Shown piece after piece: positions 42,661 to 55,700 of a stretch of 64,000 nt of DNA; within the stretch, counting starts at the first letter, position 1; the number at the start of each line of letters is the position of its first letter. The stretch covers positions 775,187-839,186 of the forward strand of contig VWZS01003779.1 of the NCBI GenBank assembly GCA_013397075.1, read 5' to 3'. Under the pieces are notes generated by a model. It had not been told where the DNA came from and did no database searches. It saw only the letters and a list, made by a program, of their open reading frames with translations. This stretch comes from Rhabdornis inornatus (Eukaryota > Chordata > Aves > Passeriformes > Rhabdornithidae). The translations under genes were made by a program, and so were the position numbers.

Positions 42661-43832
42661 TAGTTTTTGCTTGCTCTGCTGACTTTAAAGGCAGTTTATG
42701 CTTCTGAAAGGCTGGTGATTACTTGACCTTTAAAGTCCCAAACCTGCCAAAGCAGTTGCTCTGCCGTGCTCCCTCCAGCCGGTAGCGGAGCACTGGCAGT
42801 CGGGGCCTGGGCCCTGTGCCAAGGCTGTTTGTTAATTACTGAAAATCATTTGTTCCTTGTGTTTGGGGTGATGGAAGGGTTACCTTGCAGGGGATGAAAT
42901 GGTTTCAGGCAGGACAGGTTTGTGTCCTTGGTGTGTGGCTGAGGTGGTGATCAGCACCTGCAGCTCCACAGATTCTCACCCTGTCAGAGTTCAGCTCCCC
43001 TCACACACTGCACATCCTGCAGATAATTCCTGATGCATATTTAGTGCTGCCTCCTGTAGTTATAAATTCCTTATCACACATACATGTACTATGATACAAT
43101 ATCATCTGATGCATCCTAAGGTAAACATTGCACCAAGGGTGTCAGTGATTTCATACATTTCAGAAGCATTGCACTGCCACAGTTAAGAACCTCTAACAGT
43201 GCATGGCTGAAATTAAGGATGCAAATTCCTTTACTCTGAATCACAAATTTCTAACAAGTGAGTTGTGATGGGGTGAATTCTATCAGCAACTACACTTATT
43301 CAGAAGCTGTGCATATCCATAGCAGGTACAAAACAGATCCAAGAAATGAGCACATCAACAACCAAAGGATTGAAATAAAGCAAAATTCTATGAAGGCCAT
43401 AGTTAAAGGAAAAGAAGGATGAAAAAGATCAGCATTAGAATAGCTAGGCTGCAATTAAGTTGAAGAAGTTCCTTGTTTGCTAGTCAAATAATAAGCCATG
43501 TCAGAGCTCTAGAATTGGCTATTCCAGCATAATTGCATCTCTTGTGTATCTGTGGGACTCTGCTAACCACAGGCATGATCCTCTCGTGAGAGTCATCCCC
43601 TCGTTGCTGATTTATCAGCCCTGGGAAAAGTTTAAAGGTGTGATGTTTATTTTATATCATCATAAACTAAACGTGGCAGCCATCATAGATTAGGAAGCCC
43701 AATTTCAAACTGTGAGAGTCTTTTAGGCTTATTAATTTTCTGTTGGGGGGTTTCACAGTGAGTCTGTCTGTTTGCCAAGTCATGCTTATTTACATTTGCT
43801 CAGTGCTTGCTTCCATAACCATGGAGTTTCTA

Positions 43833-43852
43833 AATAAATAAATAAATAAATA
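43833..43852. repeat. (AAAT)n microsatellite
   Basis: Five uninterrupted tetranucleotide units (AAATAAATAAATAAATAAAT). Confidence 0.85.
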
Positions 43853-45339
43853 CATTCCTATAGGTAGAAACAGGTGCTCACCTAAAGAGAAATGGTAGAT
43901 CCTAAGTGTAACTGCACTACTTAGAAGCAGCCCCAGCAAAGTCAAGAGTGTCATGGGTATGTAGCATAGATATAGATAAATCTGTAGGGTGAGAGGTGCA
44001 GTGAGCTCCTCGAAGTCAATTACTGCTCGATTTTCATTTACTATGCAGGTGGTTTCCAGGAAACTTTATGCTTTTGCTTTTTTAATTGATTCTTCAGTGA
44101 TCTGAACTGAAACTTTGCTTTTAACAACAGGATGGGGGGTAAATTTTCATGGCAAATACTTGCACTAAGGTACTTGCCAAAGGGAAGAGTAAAGGTTACT
44201 GCAAAAATGAGTTAATGATGGGAGGAACTGGTTCCTCAGCATCTCCTCACTGCTCAAATTTCCAAACCAGCAAAAAGAGTGAGAACTATTTCTCTTTGTT
44301 TCAACCTGTGCTTACACAGCCTGAAACAAAATTTAGCCTCTGCCCTTTTCTTTGCAGATTTTGGTAGTTGCAGTGCATTGCTGCTGGACTGTCACAGCAT
44401 TACAGTGGCTCTGGCTGCTTTGTTACTGCACTACATCCGTGAGATGTAATGCCAAGTCTTTTACCTGTGCTGCTTGTTGATTTTAGCTGTAACTTGTCAT
44501 TTTGGCAGGTCTAAGGCTAGTGAGTAATTGATATGACCTGGTGTATCAAAACAAGTTTGACATTAAATCTTTTTATACTCAGTTATTTTCAAAAAGGAGA
44601 AGGAAAATCCATCAGCCAAAACAGAGAAGAAACTATGAAATCTCTCTGATTTTGGCAAGGATGGTAAAGGAAAATACAACTGAGGCCGTTTCCTTATTGC
44701 TTGTGGAAGGTGTTCAAATAAATTAGAAACTGGACAGAATGCAAGTAGTGATGTGAGGGATTAATGTTTTTAAAGCTCTTGGGTTTCTTTGGCTCAACCT
44801 TTCTGCAGAAGGGTGGAGTGTTTACATTAACCACCAGCATCCATCTCCAGGGGTGCCAGCCTGGCACCTCATCTTGATTTTGCATTAAAAAGGAGAGGGA
44901 AAAACTGAGCTGGTAGTCCTGCAGGAACACTGAAGAGGGAAACAAGGTGGTGTGAAGGACAGCATGATCTTCTCCTGCAGGTCTGAGGGCTGTAACTTTT
45001 AATGTCAGTGTGTACTGATCCTCCTGAGGTTATTAATCTCTGACTCCATGGGCTGCCATTTGCATTTAGAGCCTTGCAACGTTTTGTGTTTTCAAAATAT
45101 TTTTCACATGAGGCTTGTGAAGTGCACTGCAGAAAACAAATGGACCTCTCTCCACCCACGGGGTATAATTGACTGTTTGGCACAGATAGACTGGAACGAA
45201 AGAAACCCCCTCGCCTTGATCTCCTTACCCTGCTCTAAACATTTTCATGACCTTTTTTGGAGAAGTCTGGCAAAAGTAATATCAAACAGGGGACTTTTTT
45301 CCCATGTCCTCCTCTGTTTTGTTGCACAGTGTGGTCTGT

Positions 45340-45530
45340 TTTAAATAAGCTCCACAGTGCAGTCATTTAAGGGAATGAAGATATTTCATAGCACGCTTAG
45401 CATTTGCATTTGAATATAGGCCACCCTGCTGTTTGATTAAAGTGGAGTTTAAGAAAACTATAAGAATTGAGGTTCATGTGCAGTGCAGTACTTCACACTC
45501 GGATTGCAAAGGTTGTTGAAGGAAAAAAAA
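45340..45530. promoter_or_regulatory. Candidate regulatory block with octamer motif
   Basis: Repeat-free AT-rich sequence with ATTTGCAT at 45402-45409. There is no further support; the idea is that such blocks in a gene desert are often conserved enhancers. Confidence 0.2.
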
Positions 45531-48500
45531 ATGATAATATCCTTGGAAGTACATGACTAATGAGAATATATATAGCACTTCTGAGACAGCTCAAATATAT
45601 AATTATTGTGAGGATTTCACAGACACATAAATATAATGATCTTCAGCTAAGTAAATTGCTACCTACCAATGAAATAAATATGGTCCCTTCAGAATTTGAA
45701 ATAATTCAGTGCTGTAGGTGGTGGGAAATGATTCACCTTAGCTGTTATCTCTGGAACAGTAATATAGAAATATATCTGCCAGTACTGTTACATTTACATT
45801 GTTCTTCATATCCTGTGGAGTTTGTCAGAAGATCTGCAGTCCCCGCTGGTTTTCACCCCCTTATTTTGATAAGGCTCCTCACAGCATGGCTCAGCCATGG
45901 GTTGGAGCAGCTAATATTGTTTACCACAGTAGGCATCCCAGCCATAATATTTTTCCAAGAAACACTGATGTGTTTAAAGGTCAGGTTGATACTGATTTGA
46001 CTGCTAAACATGATTTCATTTTTCTGAGAGTAAAGGGGTGTACATGCCTTGGGATAAAGGTTAAACTGTTGTTTATGCACTCAATAGGTGGAAAACACAA
46101 GGCTCTAATACACAAATCATAATAGCCTGGTCGGTCAGTCAGGGAGATGTGGTGCTTTACATGGAAATGGAAGCTTGGAATCCACAGGCTTTTCTGACTA
46201 TTGCTGTAGAAAAAGCCTCACTGATAACTTCGAGGCTTGCCTAGAATTTGTAATGAGTTTAAACTCTTTTCTGGGCACAGCAGGCCAGAATTCATCCAGG
46301 TCTTTTGGCAGCACTGATAAAATTGAATTTTGCTACCCCTGATGAGGTGTCAGGGACTGGATCCTGCTGCTACAGCAAGAGGAGTGAAAGGAAGGTAGGT
46401 GTGAGAGATGGACAGTCCCACACGTTTGGATTTGCTGGTTTTGCCATCTTGGGTGGAGTGGGAGTGATGTGGTGGTGTCTGCTTTTGCCAAAGGCAGCTT
46501 TTCTTCTCCTCTTTAGCTGCCCCCTGTCCTTCAGGTGCCTCTTCCCATGGCAGTGAAATCGTGGTTAGGAGGGCTGGTGTAGCCTCAGACATGTCTAGCA
46601 GGCAGCTGAAGGAAACATCTGGGTTTTAAGGAAGGTGTGCTGTGTTCTGAGAGCTTTACCTGGTCTGGCTGGGCTCCCCAGGGAGGCAAACCTCAGCCAG
46701 GATGTGCTCAGCTCTGATTTCCTAGAGGTGACCTGGGATGAAGCTGAGCACACGGAGCTGAGCTGTCCCTGCAGAGCCCTCTGCACTCCTGCTCTGGTGC
46801 CTCCAGGCCAGCTGGGATCCCAGAGCTGAGAGGAGCTCAGAGACCAAGGCTATCTGAGCATCCTTATTTGGCTTCTGTCTGCCAGGTACTTGTTCTTGTT
46901 CAAGTGCCATTCCTTCCAGTCTCTAGAAAAATTATGCAGCTCCCAAGAGAGATTTTAACCAAACCTCACGCTCAGTTTTGTGGGAAGTGGTTTTGCTTCC
47001 ACCAAAGTGTGTTCTTTGCAAGCACCCTCCTTACTTTCTTGCACTCTGTCCATGTCAGTCACTCCCTCCTTTCCCATTCCTCTCCTTTTCCTTTTTCCAG
47101 TCTCTCACCTGAGTCTGAGTCACCTCACTTACTCATCCTGTAAATTCCTTCCAGCTTGCTTTCTTTCTGTGTTGAGGAAATCTTTATTGTCAGGTTACGA
47201 AAAAGGTGGCTGCAGCCATGTGGGATCACATTATATATTTCCTTAATTACCCCTTTTGGTATTTTGGGGTAGGGATTTTGGAGCCCTCAAAGCCCATCCA
47301 GGGCTGTTCCTGTTGAATTGTCTTATAAATGTTTTCTAGATTAGCTGTTGTATTTATTTCTACAGATTTTGCCTCTTCTAAGACTCCAGTTCTGAAATGG
47401 CAGCTCAGGTCACTCCTTTGATGTGGTTTTCAGTGGGATGTTCTGACACCTTGACCATCTTGGCATTTGCTTTGAGAACAGATGGAGGAAACAGTCCATA
47501 ATACTCCTGTTGGCCTAAAAGCAGAGACTCCAGTAGTGCCACGAGCAGCTGGCTGACATCAATAGCACAGGATGTGTGTTTGATTAGCTTTGCTCTCACA
47601 AGAAAGAACCACTGTATTGTTTTGAAGAATGTGTCCAGTTGTTTTAGCAAACTTAAAAATCCCCCATTGCTCCAGAAATAGAACATTCAAGTGAAATGAC
47701 TCCCATGGCAGGGATAAAAAGCCTTGCAAAATGTTTTGTCTACAGATCACCCTTAATCCTGAAGCTGTATCAGTTCAAAAAAACTTCTGGATTTCTTTTT
47801 TTTTTCCCCCATCTCCTGAAGATAGATAAATCTAGAAAGCCTGCAGGAGGATTTCTGTCGTAGCAAACAGTGCTTGGCTGCATTTTGGGTTGGTATTTTA
47901 GCTCAACATTACAAATACTTGTGTCAAAGATCTTGGCTGGAATCCTGGAATTATTTCAGATGTGATGGTGTGATAATAAGAAAAAAACCCTCACTAGGCT
48001 TTCATGCCTGCCTCTTGTTTCTGCCAGGTTGCCATTGCTCTCTTACTGAAGAGGAGAAGCTGTAAAAATTACATTGTATTCCTGAGGCTTCTTACAGGAC
48101 ATGAGTTCTGTGGATGTTGTGTAAGAAAACTGCTTTGCTGTTTTTTCAAAGGAAAACGTGGTGCAGAATAAAAAAGGTTCACTTGAGGAAAATCCAGCAC
48201 TGGACTGAAAAGGAGAATTCGTGTTTCCTCTTTGTTTTTCTTCTTCCACCCCTGTTCCTCACACTCAGGACTCCCATGACTTGTTTTCCAACCTTATTAT
48301 TAATCATTCCTCTGCATTGATAATTTCTAATTGCTTTTGTGGAGAGCCACCTCTTTGACTTTCTGATATGTGGTGCTTTATCCCTTAAATGTTGAGCAGG
48401 AGCAGCTCGTTAGATTAATTCCATGTAGGTACTTTTACAGGAGTAAGTCCATATTCCTTGAATATTTTAGTATTTAAAAATACTATAAAAATAGATATTG

Positions 48501-48721
48501 TATTTATCTGTACTTGTTTGTGCAAGGAATTTAAGTGAATGTTTATACGTGGCTGATATTTTAGAAATATAATCCTACAGATTTTTCTAGAAATCAGAAA
48601 ATGGAATTAAAGCTCCCAGTGTTTTTGCAAGAATAACACAAACCAAACCTGTAACTAAGAGATGTTGCCTGAGCAAGTTTGAGGTCTATTTAAATGTAAA
48701 AGGAAAACAAACATCTCAGAA

Positions 48722-48766
48722 TTAAAAAAAAAACAAACAAACAAAAAAAGAAACAAAAAAAAAGGG
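48722..48766. repeat. A-rich low-complexity run
   Basis: Runs of A broken by single C and G (AAACAAACAAACAAAAAAAG). No upstream retroposed body was recognised, so this is classed as low complexity, not a poly(A) tail. Confidence 0.7.
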
Positions 48767-51700
48767 GTTCTTGTTAATAATAAAAGGCAAGGGTTGTAGA
48801 CACCTTCAGATTAGAAAAGGCAATTAATATTTATTTCATATCAAAGTAGGTTGCTAATTAGGGCTGTGCTCTTCCCATCCCCCAGGGAAATAATCAGACA
48901 AGCGAATCTCATCTGGAAAGTTCATGTATGGCAATGAGGAGCTCATCAAAACCCAGCACAAACCTGGCCGACCTGATGAAATGCTCAGGCTGCCTCGCAG
49001 ACTTTGCTCTCTAATGGGGTCTAAAAGACCTGGTATTAATGAATTTATTTTCCTGGTGTTCTAAAAGGCCATGATTATATATAGCTCAGTCACTTGTCAG
49101 TGTCCTTTCATTAACGTGCCTAAAGAATCTTAATTGCTCAATCAGCATCACAGATTTTTGGTCTGCTGGTACAGTTTAAGGGGTTATCCAAGCCAAACAG
49201 AGAAAATGGAAATCCTGCCCAAATGGATCCAACAGAAAGAACAAACCATTACAGGAAAAAGTCAAGCAAGACTAAGAAGGGAATTTGAAGAGCAAACAAC
49301 TGAAGATGGAAAGATAAACAAGAAATTATTTCAAATATACCCAAATCAAGAGTGGCAGGGAACAAGGAACAAAGGCAGGGCTGGGTATTGGTGTGTCAAA
49401 AAATGGCAGAGCAGAAATAAACCAAAAATTGGAAAAACAACAGATAAGCTAAACTAGATGGAATTCTTTTAACTATTAAATAACAGTTCCTTTTTGACAA
49501 AATCTTGTCTGTATCCAATGGAAAATTTCAACTCTTGTCAGCCTTCCCAGCAGCATCATCAAGGTCCTCTCTGTTGAAAATTGAATGGTTGGGGTTTGGA
49601 TGAACAGTTCATATTTCTGTCTTAATAAAAAAAAATAAAATTAGAGAAGATTGTGAGGCAAATTCCTGTTTCCCACCAGATGTAATCTTTACTGTGCTGT
49701 AAGATTTTTTTTTTAAATTACAGCTAATATGAAAATCATGTCTTTCTGTTCTAGTAGAATGTTTTTGTTATGGTTCACTAGTTCAGATAATAAATTTGGA
49801 TTTTCAAATGCCTGTTGTAAGCTGGTAGAAAAAGTAAATTCTCAGGAGAGAGCTAATTTTTCTTCAGTTTTGTAATTACTTTTTAACCTGAAAAAAACCC
49901 CTCAAAACATCAGAACCATCAACTTCTAATGTGACAGAAAGGTATCTCAAGAATTATTATTGCATCTCATTCAGTCTTTTAACAGTGAGGATACAGCATG
50001 AACAAAAATATGTTAAAATTTACAGAGGAAACTAATGCTGAAGAGGGGTGGATGAAATGAAGAAACCAGTATATGCTGGTGTTTGGACATCATGAAAGAA
50101 ATGGAATTAGGTGTTAAAATTGCATGAAAGCATATTTGAGAGAATCATTATAACTCCCCACATGGATACAACATAGATAGTTTCTAAATTCTTTCCAGAT
50201 CCTCAGGGAAAAAAAATCCAGAAGTTCCTGTAAGAAGATAAAGGATAACCTTTCAGATGGATAACTTTCAGGAGTTAAATATAAGACTATTTTCAGAAAT
50301 GCATAAAAGGAAGCTGTTTTACTGCCTTGTGTTGATTCTGTGCAGAGCAGCACCTGAATTGCTTTCCTTGAATCTGATCAAGCTGTATTAGAAAGGGTTT
50401 AATGGGAATGGAAGAGCTAACACAGATGATTACAGCAATTGGGAAAAACTTCCCCAAAGAATTCAAACAATGAATAATAAACTCAACCAAAAAGCCTCCA
50501 AGATAGTTCAAATAAAACCTGGTAAATTTAGTAAAAGATCTGTGCAATTTTCTTTATGTTTTCCTGCCTGGATGTGCATTTAAACTTCTTCAAATTGATT
50601 CTTTGATGTTTTGTAGATTGTGATGTGCTTTGAGGTATTTGTGTGAGGAAAGGTGAACAGCCAGAATTTTTCTGTCCCTTCTTTAAGTGCCCTGTTTGCT
50701 ATTTCACATTTAACTGAAAGATAGAGGTTGTCTCCTAGAAGCTTAATGTTATTAAATCAGCAGCAAGATTTCTGACATGGTTTGCCATTATTCCTAAAAA
50801 AATAATTAGCCAGTGTAGTGGAGTCAAGCCCAGTGGAGTACAGGTATATCTGCTTTATAGCCTTCAAGACATGAGCCTTAATTACACCCTGGCAGAGTCA
50901 CTTTAACACTCGAGTCCATTTTGCTGGATGTTGACATTACTAAATTATCTCATGTTCAAAATGCAAAGTAGCTGATTTTTTCCTAAATGCATTTCTTGGC
51001 AACCAAGAGATAAATTGGTCTGGTTCCATTTTTAAGAAGGGCTTTGTCCTTTAATGGTCCTTAAATTAATCCTGGTAATTCCACCTGAGAGGATGGCACT
51101 CCTAGAAAGCATAGAACAAAATTGTGTGTTGTATTTCCTGCATGCATTTACAAATATTCTGTAGTCTGTTCACACTGAAAAGAGATTTCTACAGTTATTT
51201 AAGAAGTGAGATATAAATAGATGAATGTCATTAAAGATCAGCCTTCCTGCCTTTGAATTTAATGGCAGCGTTTTAGCTCAAGTGAAGGGCAGTTTGTCCT
51301 AGAAGATTGCAAGTTCATTTTCAACAGAACTAAAGCCCTTAAATTAGGAGATTGGCACATGTTTATAGGTATACAACATAAGGATTTTTAATACATGTCC
51401 TGCATTCCTTAGTTAATCTAAATTATTCAACTGATCTTTTGGAATAAGAGGCTGCTAGTAATTGTTTTATATAGTGAAGCTGTAAGGATCAGTGTTTGGG
51501 AATCTACATCCCATTGCCTTTGCTCCTTCACAATAAGATATTATTTCAGGCACAGAATTTTCAGTGTTTGTTCTGAGATTTGCTTTTGAAAGGGTGTTTT
51601 GCAGGGCCAGAGCAGAACCCAAGCCTGTCGCACATTTCCAAGGTCTCTCTAGGGTTTAGTTTTAAATCCACGATCTCGTAGTGCTTTACAAGTCCTATTT

Positions 51701-51784
51701 TGGGGAAAAGTGAATCCTGTGTTTACCAGAATGAAAACTACAGCACAAGAATCTGAGGAACCAAAGCTGCGAGGTGCCAATGTC

Positions 51785-51985
51785 GAGAGCTGGGCTGGGT
51801 ACTCACGCATCATCCGCTCCAGCCACGCTCTCTCCTTTCCTACCCTGGACACAGGGATCCAGCTGGACAGACCCAGAGCCCGCAGCCGCTCCTCTCGAGG
51901 CTCTTCTCCATCCTCATTGCCCTCCTCTGGACATTCTCTAATAGTTTAATATCATTTTTATATTGCGGTGCCCGAACTGCCCCCG
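51785..51985 (-). mobile_element. CR1 LINE fragment, root of the minisatellite
   Basis: The plus strand has TCGAGGCTCTTCTCCATCCT, ATTGCCCTCCTCTGGACATT, CTCTAATAGTTTAATATCAT and TTGCGGTGCCCGAACTGC. This is the order of an antisense avian CR1. The next CR1 block (GGAGGTGATGCTCCAGTGCA) is the part that has been amplified into the array. Confidence 0.82.
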
Positions 51986-52730
51986 GGACTGGAGGTGATG
52001 CTCCAGTGCAGAGATCTTTGAGACCTTTGTGCCTGTGGCTCTGAGCGTCGCGGGTGGCTGTGCTCGCCCCCGGGACTGGAGGTGATGCTCCAGTGCAGAG
52101 ATCTTTGAGATCTTTGTGCCTGTGGCTCTGAGCGTCGCGGGTGGCTGTGCTCGCCCCCAGCACTGGAGGTGATGCTCCAGTGCAGAGATCTTTGTCCCTG
52201 TGGCTCTGAGCATCGCGGGTGGCTGTGCTCGCCCCCGGGACTGGAGGTGATGCTCCAGTGCAGAGATCTTTGTCCCTGTGGCTCTGAGCGTCGCGGGTGG
52301 CTGTGCTCGCCCCCGGGACTGGAGGTGATGCTGCACCAGTGCAGAGATCGTTGTCTTTGTGGCTCTGGCTCTGAGCGTCGCGGGTGGCTGTGCTCGCCCC
52401 CGGCACCGGAGGCGGGGCGCCGGAGCAGNNNNNNNNNNNNNNNNNACTGGAGGTGATGCTCCAGTGCAGAGATCTTTGTCCCTGTGGCTCTGAGCGTCGC
52501 GGGTGGCTGTGCTCGCCCCCGGGACTGGAGGTGATGCTGCCCCAGTGCAGAGATCTTTGTCCCTGTGGCTCAGAGCATCCCGGGTGGCTTTGCTCGCCCC
52601 CAGCACTGGAGGTGATGCTCCAGTGCAGAGATCTTTGAGATCTTTGTCCCTGTGGCTCAGAGCATCCCGGGCGGCTGTGCTCGCCCCAGCTCTGGAGGTG
52701 ATGCTGCCCCAGTGCTCGGTGTCCGCCGCT
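51986..52730. repeat. GC-rich minisatellite, 78-87 bp unit, at least ten copies
   Basis: The block starting GGAGGTGATG recurs at 51991, 52078, 52165, 52243, 52321, 52408 (diverged), 52449, 52527, 52608 and 52694. Spacings are 87, 87, 78, 78, 87, then the gap, then 78, 81 and 86. Each unit holds CAGTGCAGAGATCTTTG, CTGTGGCTC and GGGTGGCTGTGCTCGCCCCC. The longer units gain nine bases by doubling GATCTTTGA. Long open frames through it are a by-product of unit lengths divisible by three. Confidence 0.95.
52429..52445. other. Assembly gap (17 N) inside the minisatellite
   Basis: Seventeen N follow a diverged repeat unit, so the true copy number of the array is unknown. Confidence 0.98.
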
Positions 52731-55700
52731 TGGAGCCCCTGTCAGCGCTTCTCCTTCCCTTCGGGGTGCCGGGAAGAGCGCTCGGAGTGCAGGGAGCGAG
52801 GGGCTCTCCGGTAGATGGTGCTGCTGTAAACCTTTGAGGAACCACTCACACCTCAGCACTCATCCTCGGGGCATGCAGCGAGGGCAGCCTGTGCCTGTAC
52901 ACGCAGTCTCTGGGCATGGATGTTCATCACAAATGTCTCAAAGAGGCTTTTCCAGCTGAAAAAAAAAAAAAAAATCTCCCTTTACTTATCATAGCATAAT
53001 GTTTTAAACACCCTAATTATAGCTACATATGCCGATTCATAAATAAAACAATGCAAAAAGTTATTCAGCCATGTACCAGCTCCATTATTTAAGACCAGGG
53101 AGACATCAGTCTTGGTGCCTTCAAAGAAAGAATTTTTTTAACGGACTAAAAAAACAAAAAACAAAATCAATATAAACGATGAATAAATCTGTAACAGTGT
53201 ATCAGAAAAGAAGATAGGAGTCTGCCTGCTCCCTTTGGCTTGTTTCTGGTGTTAGAAAATGGGTATTTTGTGATGTACAAAAAAAAAAAAGTAGAGGACT
53301 TGAATGGTCTGTGCTTACAATCCTTTTCTGTAAAAGTAATTACTTACAATTCTAGGCTAAGACAAATAGGTAAGGTTAACAACAGTAGTTCAAAGCCTCT
53401 TCCAAATGCTTTTTCTCTGAAAATTCAAATAGCAAATTTCCATCTTGGCCAGACAAGTAATGAGGAAGGAATGAGCTTTTAAAAGAGTTGAACTTTCAAT
53501 TCAGTATCCGAACCTTTCTCTGAAAATCTAGGCCAGGCACTGGAGGTGTTAACATTGTCTTTAATCAGCAGGATCCTGTTCCTTCAAGAGGCCTCAGAGA
53601 ATTTGGATTTGAAACAGGGAAGTATTTATCAGTTCAAAGATTAGTAGCAGATTAAAGTGTCGCCTGTATCAGACTTTTGCAGTCACTGCAGATAAAGTTA
53701 GCATGATGTGCTGCTTTTGAATGGATACAGCCAAAGTCCCACCATCCCTTGCTCTGAACAAACCTCCTGTCAGGAATGGAGCTGGACTTTCCCTCTCTCC
53801 TGCCATGCCCATTGCAATGAGGACAATTCAGTGAAAAGCAAAAGTCACAACATCGTTTTCACCTTTGTCTTCCTGATTTAAAGTTCTGCATTGGTACCTT
53901 TGGGAATGAGGGATTTTGTATGGAATGACACCAGGACCTGGGAGCAGAGACCTGCCCGCCTGGAATAACACACAGAGATAGGCAGAGTGGATGCTCCACA
54001 GAGAGACTTTTGTGTTTGTGTCTTCCTACCTACCTTTGATGGAATCAAGACAATATCATAAAATAGTTAAGAATGTATTTTGCAACTGAATTAAGTTTAA
54101 GTCTAAGATGCTGCCAAAGAACAGATCCAGGCTTTCTCCTGGTTCCCACACTCGTGGTCCTGGGGTGTCCCAGCACTGGCAGTGGTGCTTGAGGAATTTT
54201 GGAGTCACTCAGATCAGCAAGGTGATGCTGCTGAAAGCACACTAATTGGAGAAGGGAAAGTTTAGTTTGGTTTAGTTTAGATTCTTGCATGGACCACTGA
54301 AGCTGAATCTGAAGAAGTCCAGGAGAAGCACTCAGGGTGGAGGGGTCAGGATTTCCCCTCCAAGAGTTTACGTGGTCTTAAGTACATTTCAGCTGGCTGC
54401 TACACTGTACCATGAATATTAAGTAAAGTTTGCTGCCTAACCCAAAAATGGAGTTCCCCAAAATTTCAACTTCCTGGCTATGTAGACCTGAAGATGTCCA
54501 AGTCTTAAGTGTTCCTGTTCCTTACCCATGTTTGCCAGCTGCCTGAGAATCCTCCTCAGGCTGAATATCAGCTTTGACAAGACCAAGTGAAGAGCTCCAG
54601 GCAGAACTCAGAGCTGATCCCCAAAACAGAGTTGTAGCTGGGGAGGGACAGCAGAAGGAGGGAAGTGAGCTGAACACTAAAATGCCTTTTGAATAGCTGT
54701 GATCAGACAGCTATTGTACTTACACAAGGAAATGTAATGTGTTGCATAAACAGATGTATGTTCCATCTCCTCCTTCGAATAATGAAAATCAAGCCTCATC
54801 TCTCAGGTGAATTGAGTTCTAGATGGATGGGGCAGGAGCCTTATTAGTTTTTCCTGTTGGTCTAGTGAACAGCAGGAGGAGCAGGAGTCGACAACCAACA
54901 CAGGAAGTACTCAGTTTGAAAAGGAAAGGGCTGAGTGGGATCTGTCTTGGGTCCAGTGACTGTTTGCTTTGGCATAGAGGGGAGGGATGCTCTAAAGCAA
55001 GTCTGAAACCTATTAGATATTGACTTGCTGCAACTCTGGGAAGTTATCAAATCCTATTAATCCTAAAATCAGGCCTTAATGTAATTTATTGAGGGAGCAA
55101 CTTGTGCATTTATCTGCTTGTCAAACTATGTGCAATATAGAGCTCAGTCTTTTTATGACCCTCAGTGGTGGTATCATCTGACTAAGAATGTGGTGTGCCC
55201 CTGGACAAAATGACTGCTGTAGGTGAAATCTCTGCTGTTGTGTGGGAGTGTTTATGCTGCAGATGAGTTCCCCACCTACCAGGACCTCTGGAAATCTCAA
55301 GTTTCAGGCAATCCATGTGAGAAGAGAGTGCAAATGGGTTTTGGTTGATTTTGCTGAAAGATTATTTGATTCAGACTGAACTGTGCCTTTTTTAAGACCA
55401 AATGTTCTTTGGAAGCATTGCCTCAGAGACTGAGGTTAGAGGGTGGTTGGGTTTATTTATGTGGGGTAAAGACAGAGGAGATTTTGGAAGGAATGGCAGT
55501 ATATGCATAATGACATTGAGTAAAAACAGACTGCATCTACTTCTGGAAGATAACAAAAAGTGGGACTTTTCTTCCATGATCATGATTAAATAACTGCCCT
55601 GTGGCTGCTTTTCTGGTGTCAAAATTAACTAAATATATTTTGCATTGCTTTTGTTGCAACTGGCAAGCGAGCAAGTCACTAACAGTAGCAGAGCTGTTGT

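Larger units (their letters stand above)
37489..51784. other. Gene-poor AT-rich stretch, 14 kb
   Basis: I find no exon of a known family, no CR1 copy that I can name and no RNA gene. There are small simple repeats: (ATT)n near 38475, (AAAT)n at 43833-43852, imperfect TTGGTGTTCTG copies at about 41283-41331 and an A-rich run at 48722-48766. Some AT-rich blocks with octamer-type motifs are listed separately. In human a large intergenic gap separates TEX36 from its next neighbour, which fits. Confidence 0.65.

Noticed and set aside
49134..49457. A 107-residue Lys/Gln-rich open frame on the plus strand
   Set aside because: It reflects A-rich sequence. I considered a retroelement gag-like remnant but found no second frame, terminal repeat or motif to support it.
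51840..52859. A 339-residue open frame on the minus strand and overlapping frames on both strands
   Set aside because: They run through the minisatellite and the N gap. They stay open only because most unit lengths (78, 81, 87) are divisible by three. There is no splice or start logic and no family likeness.
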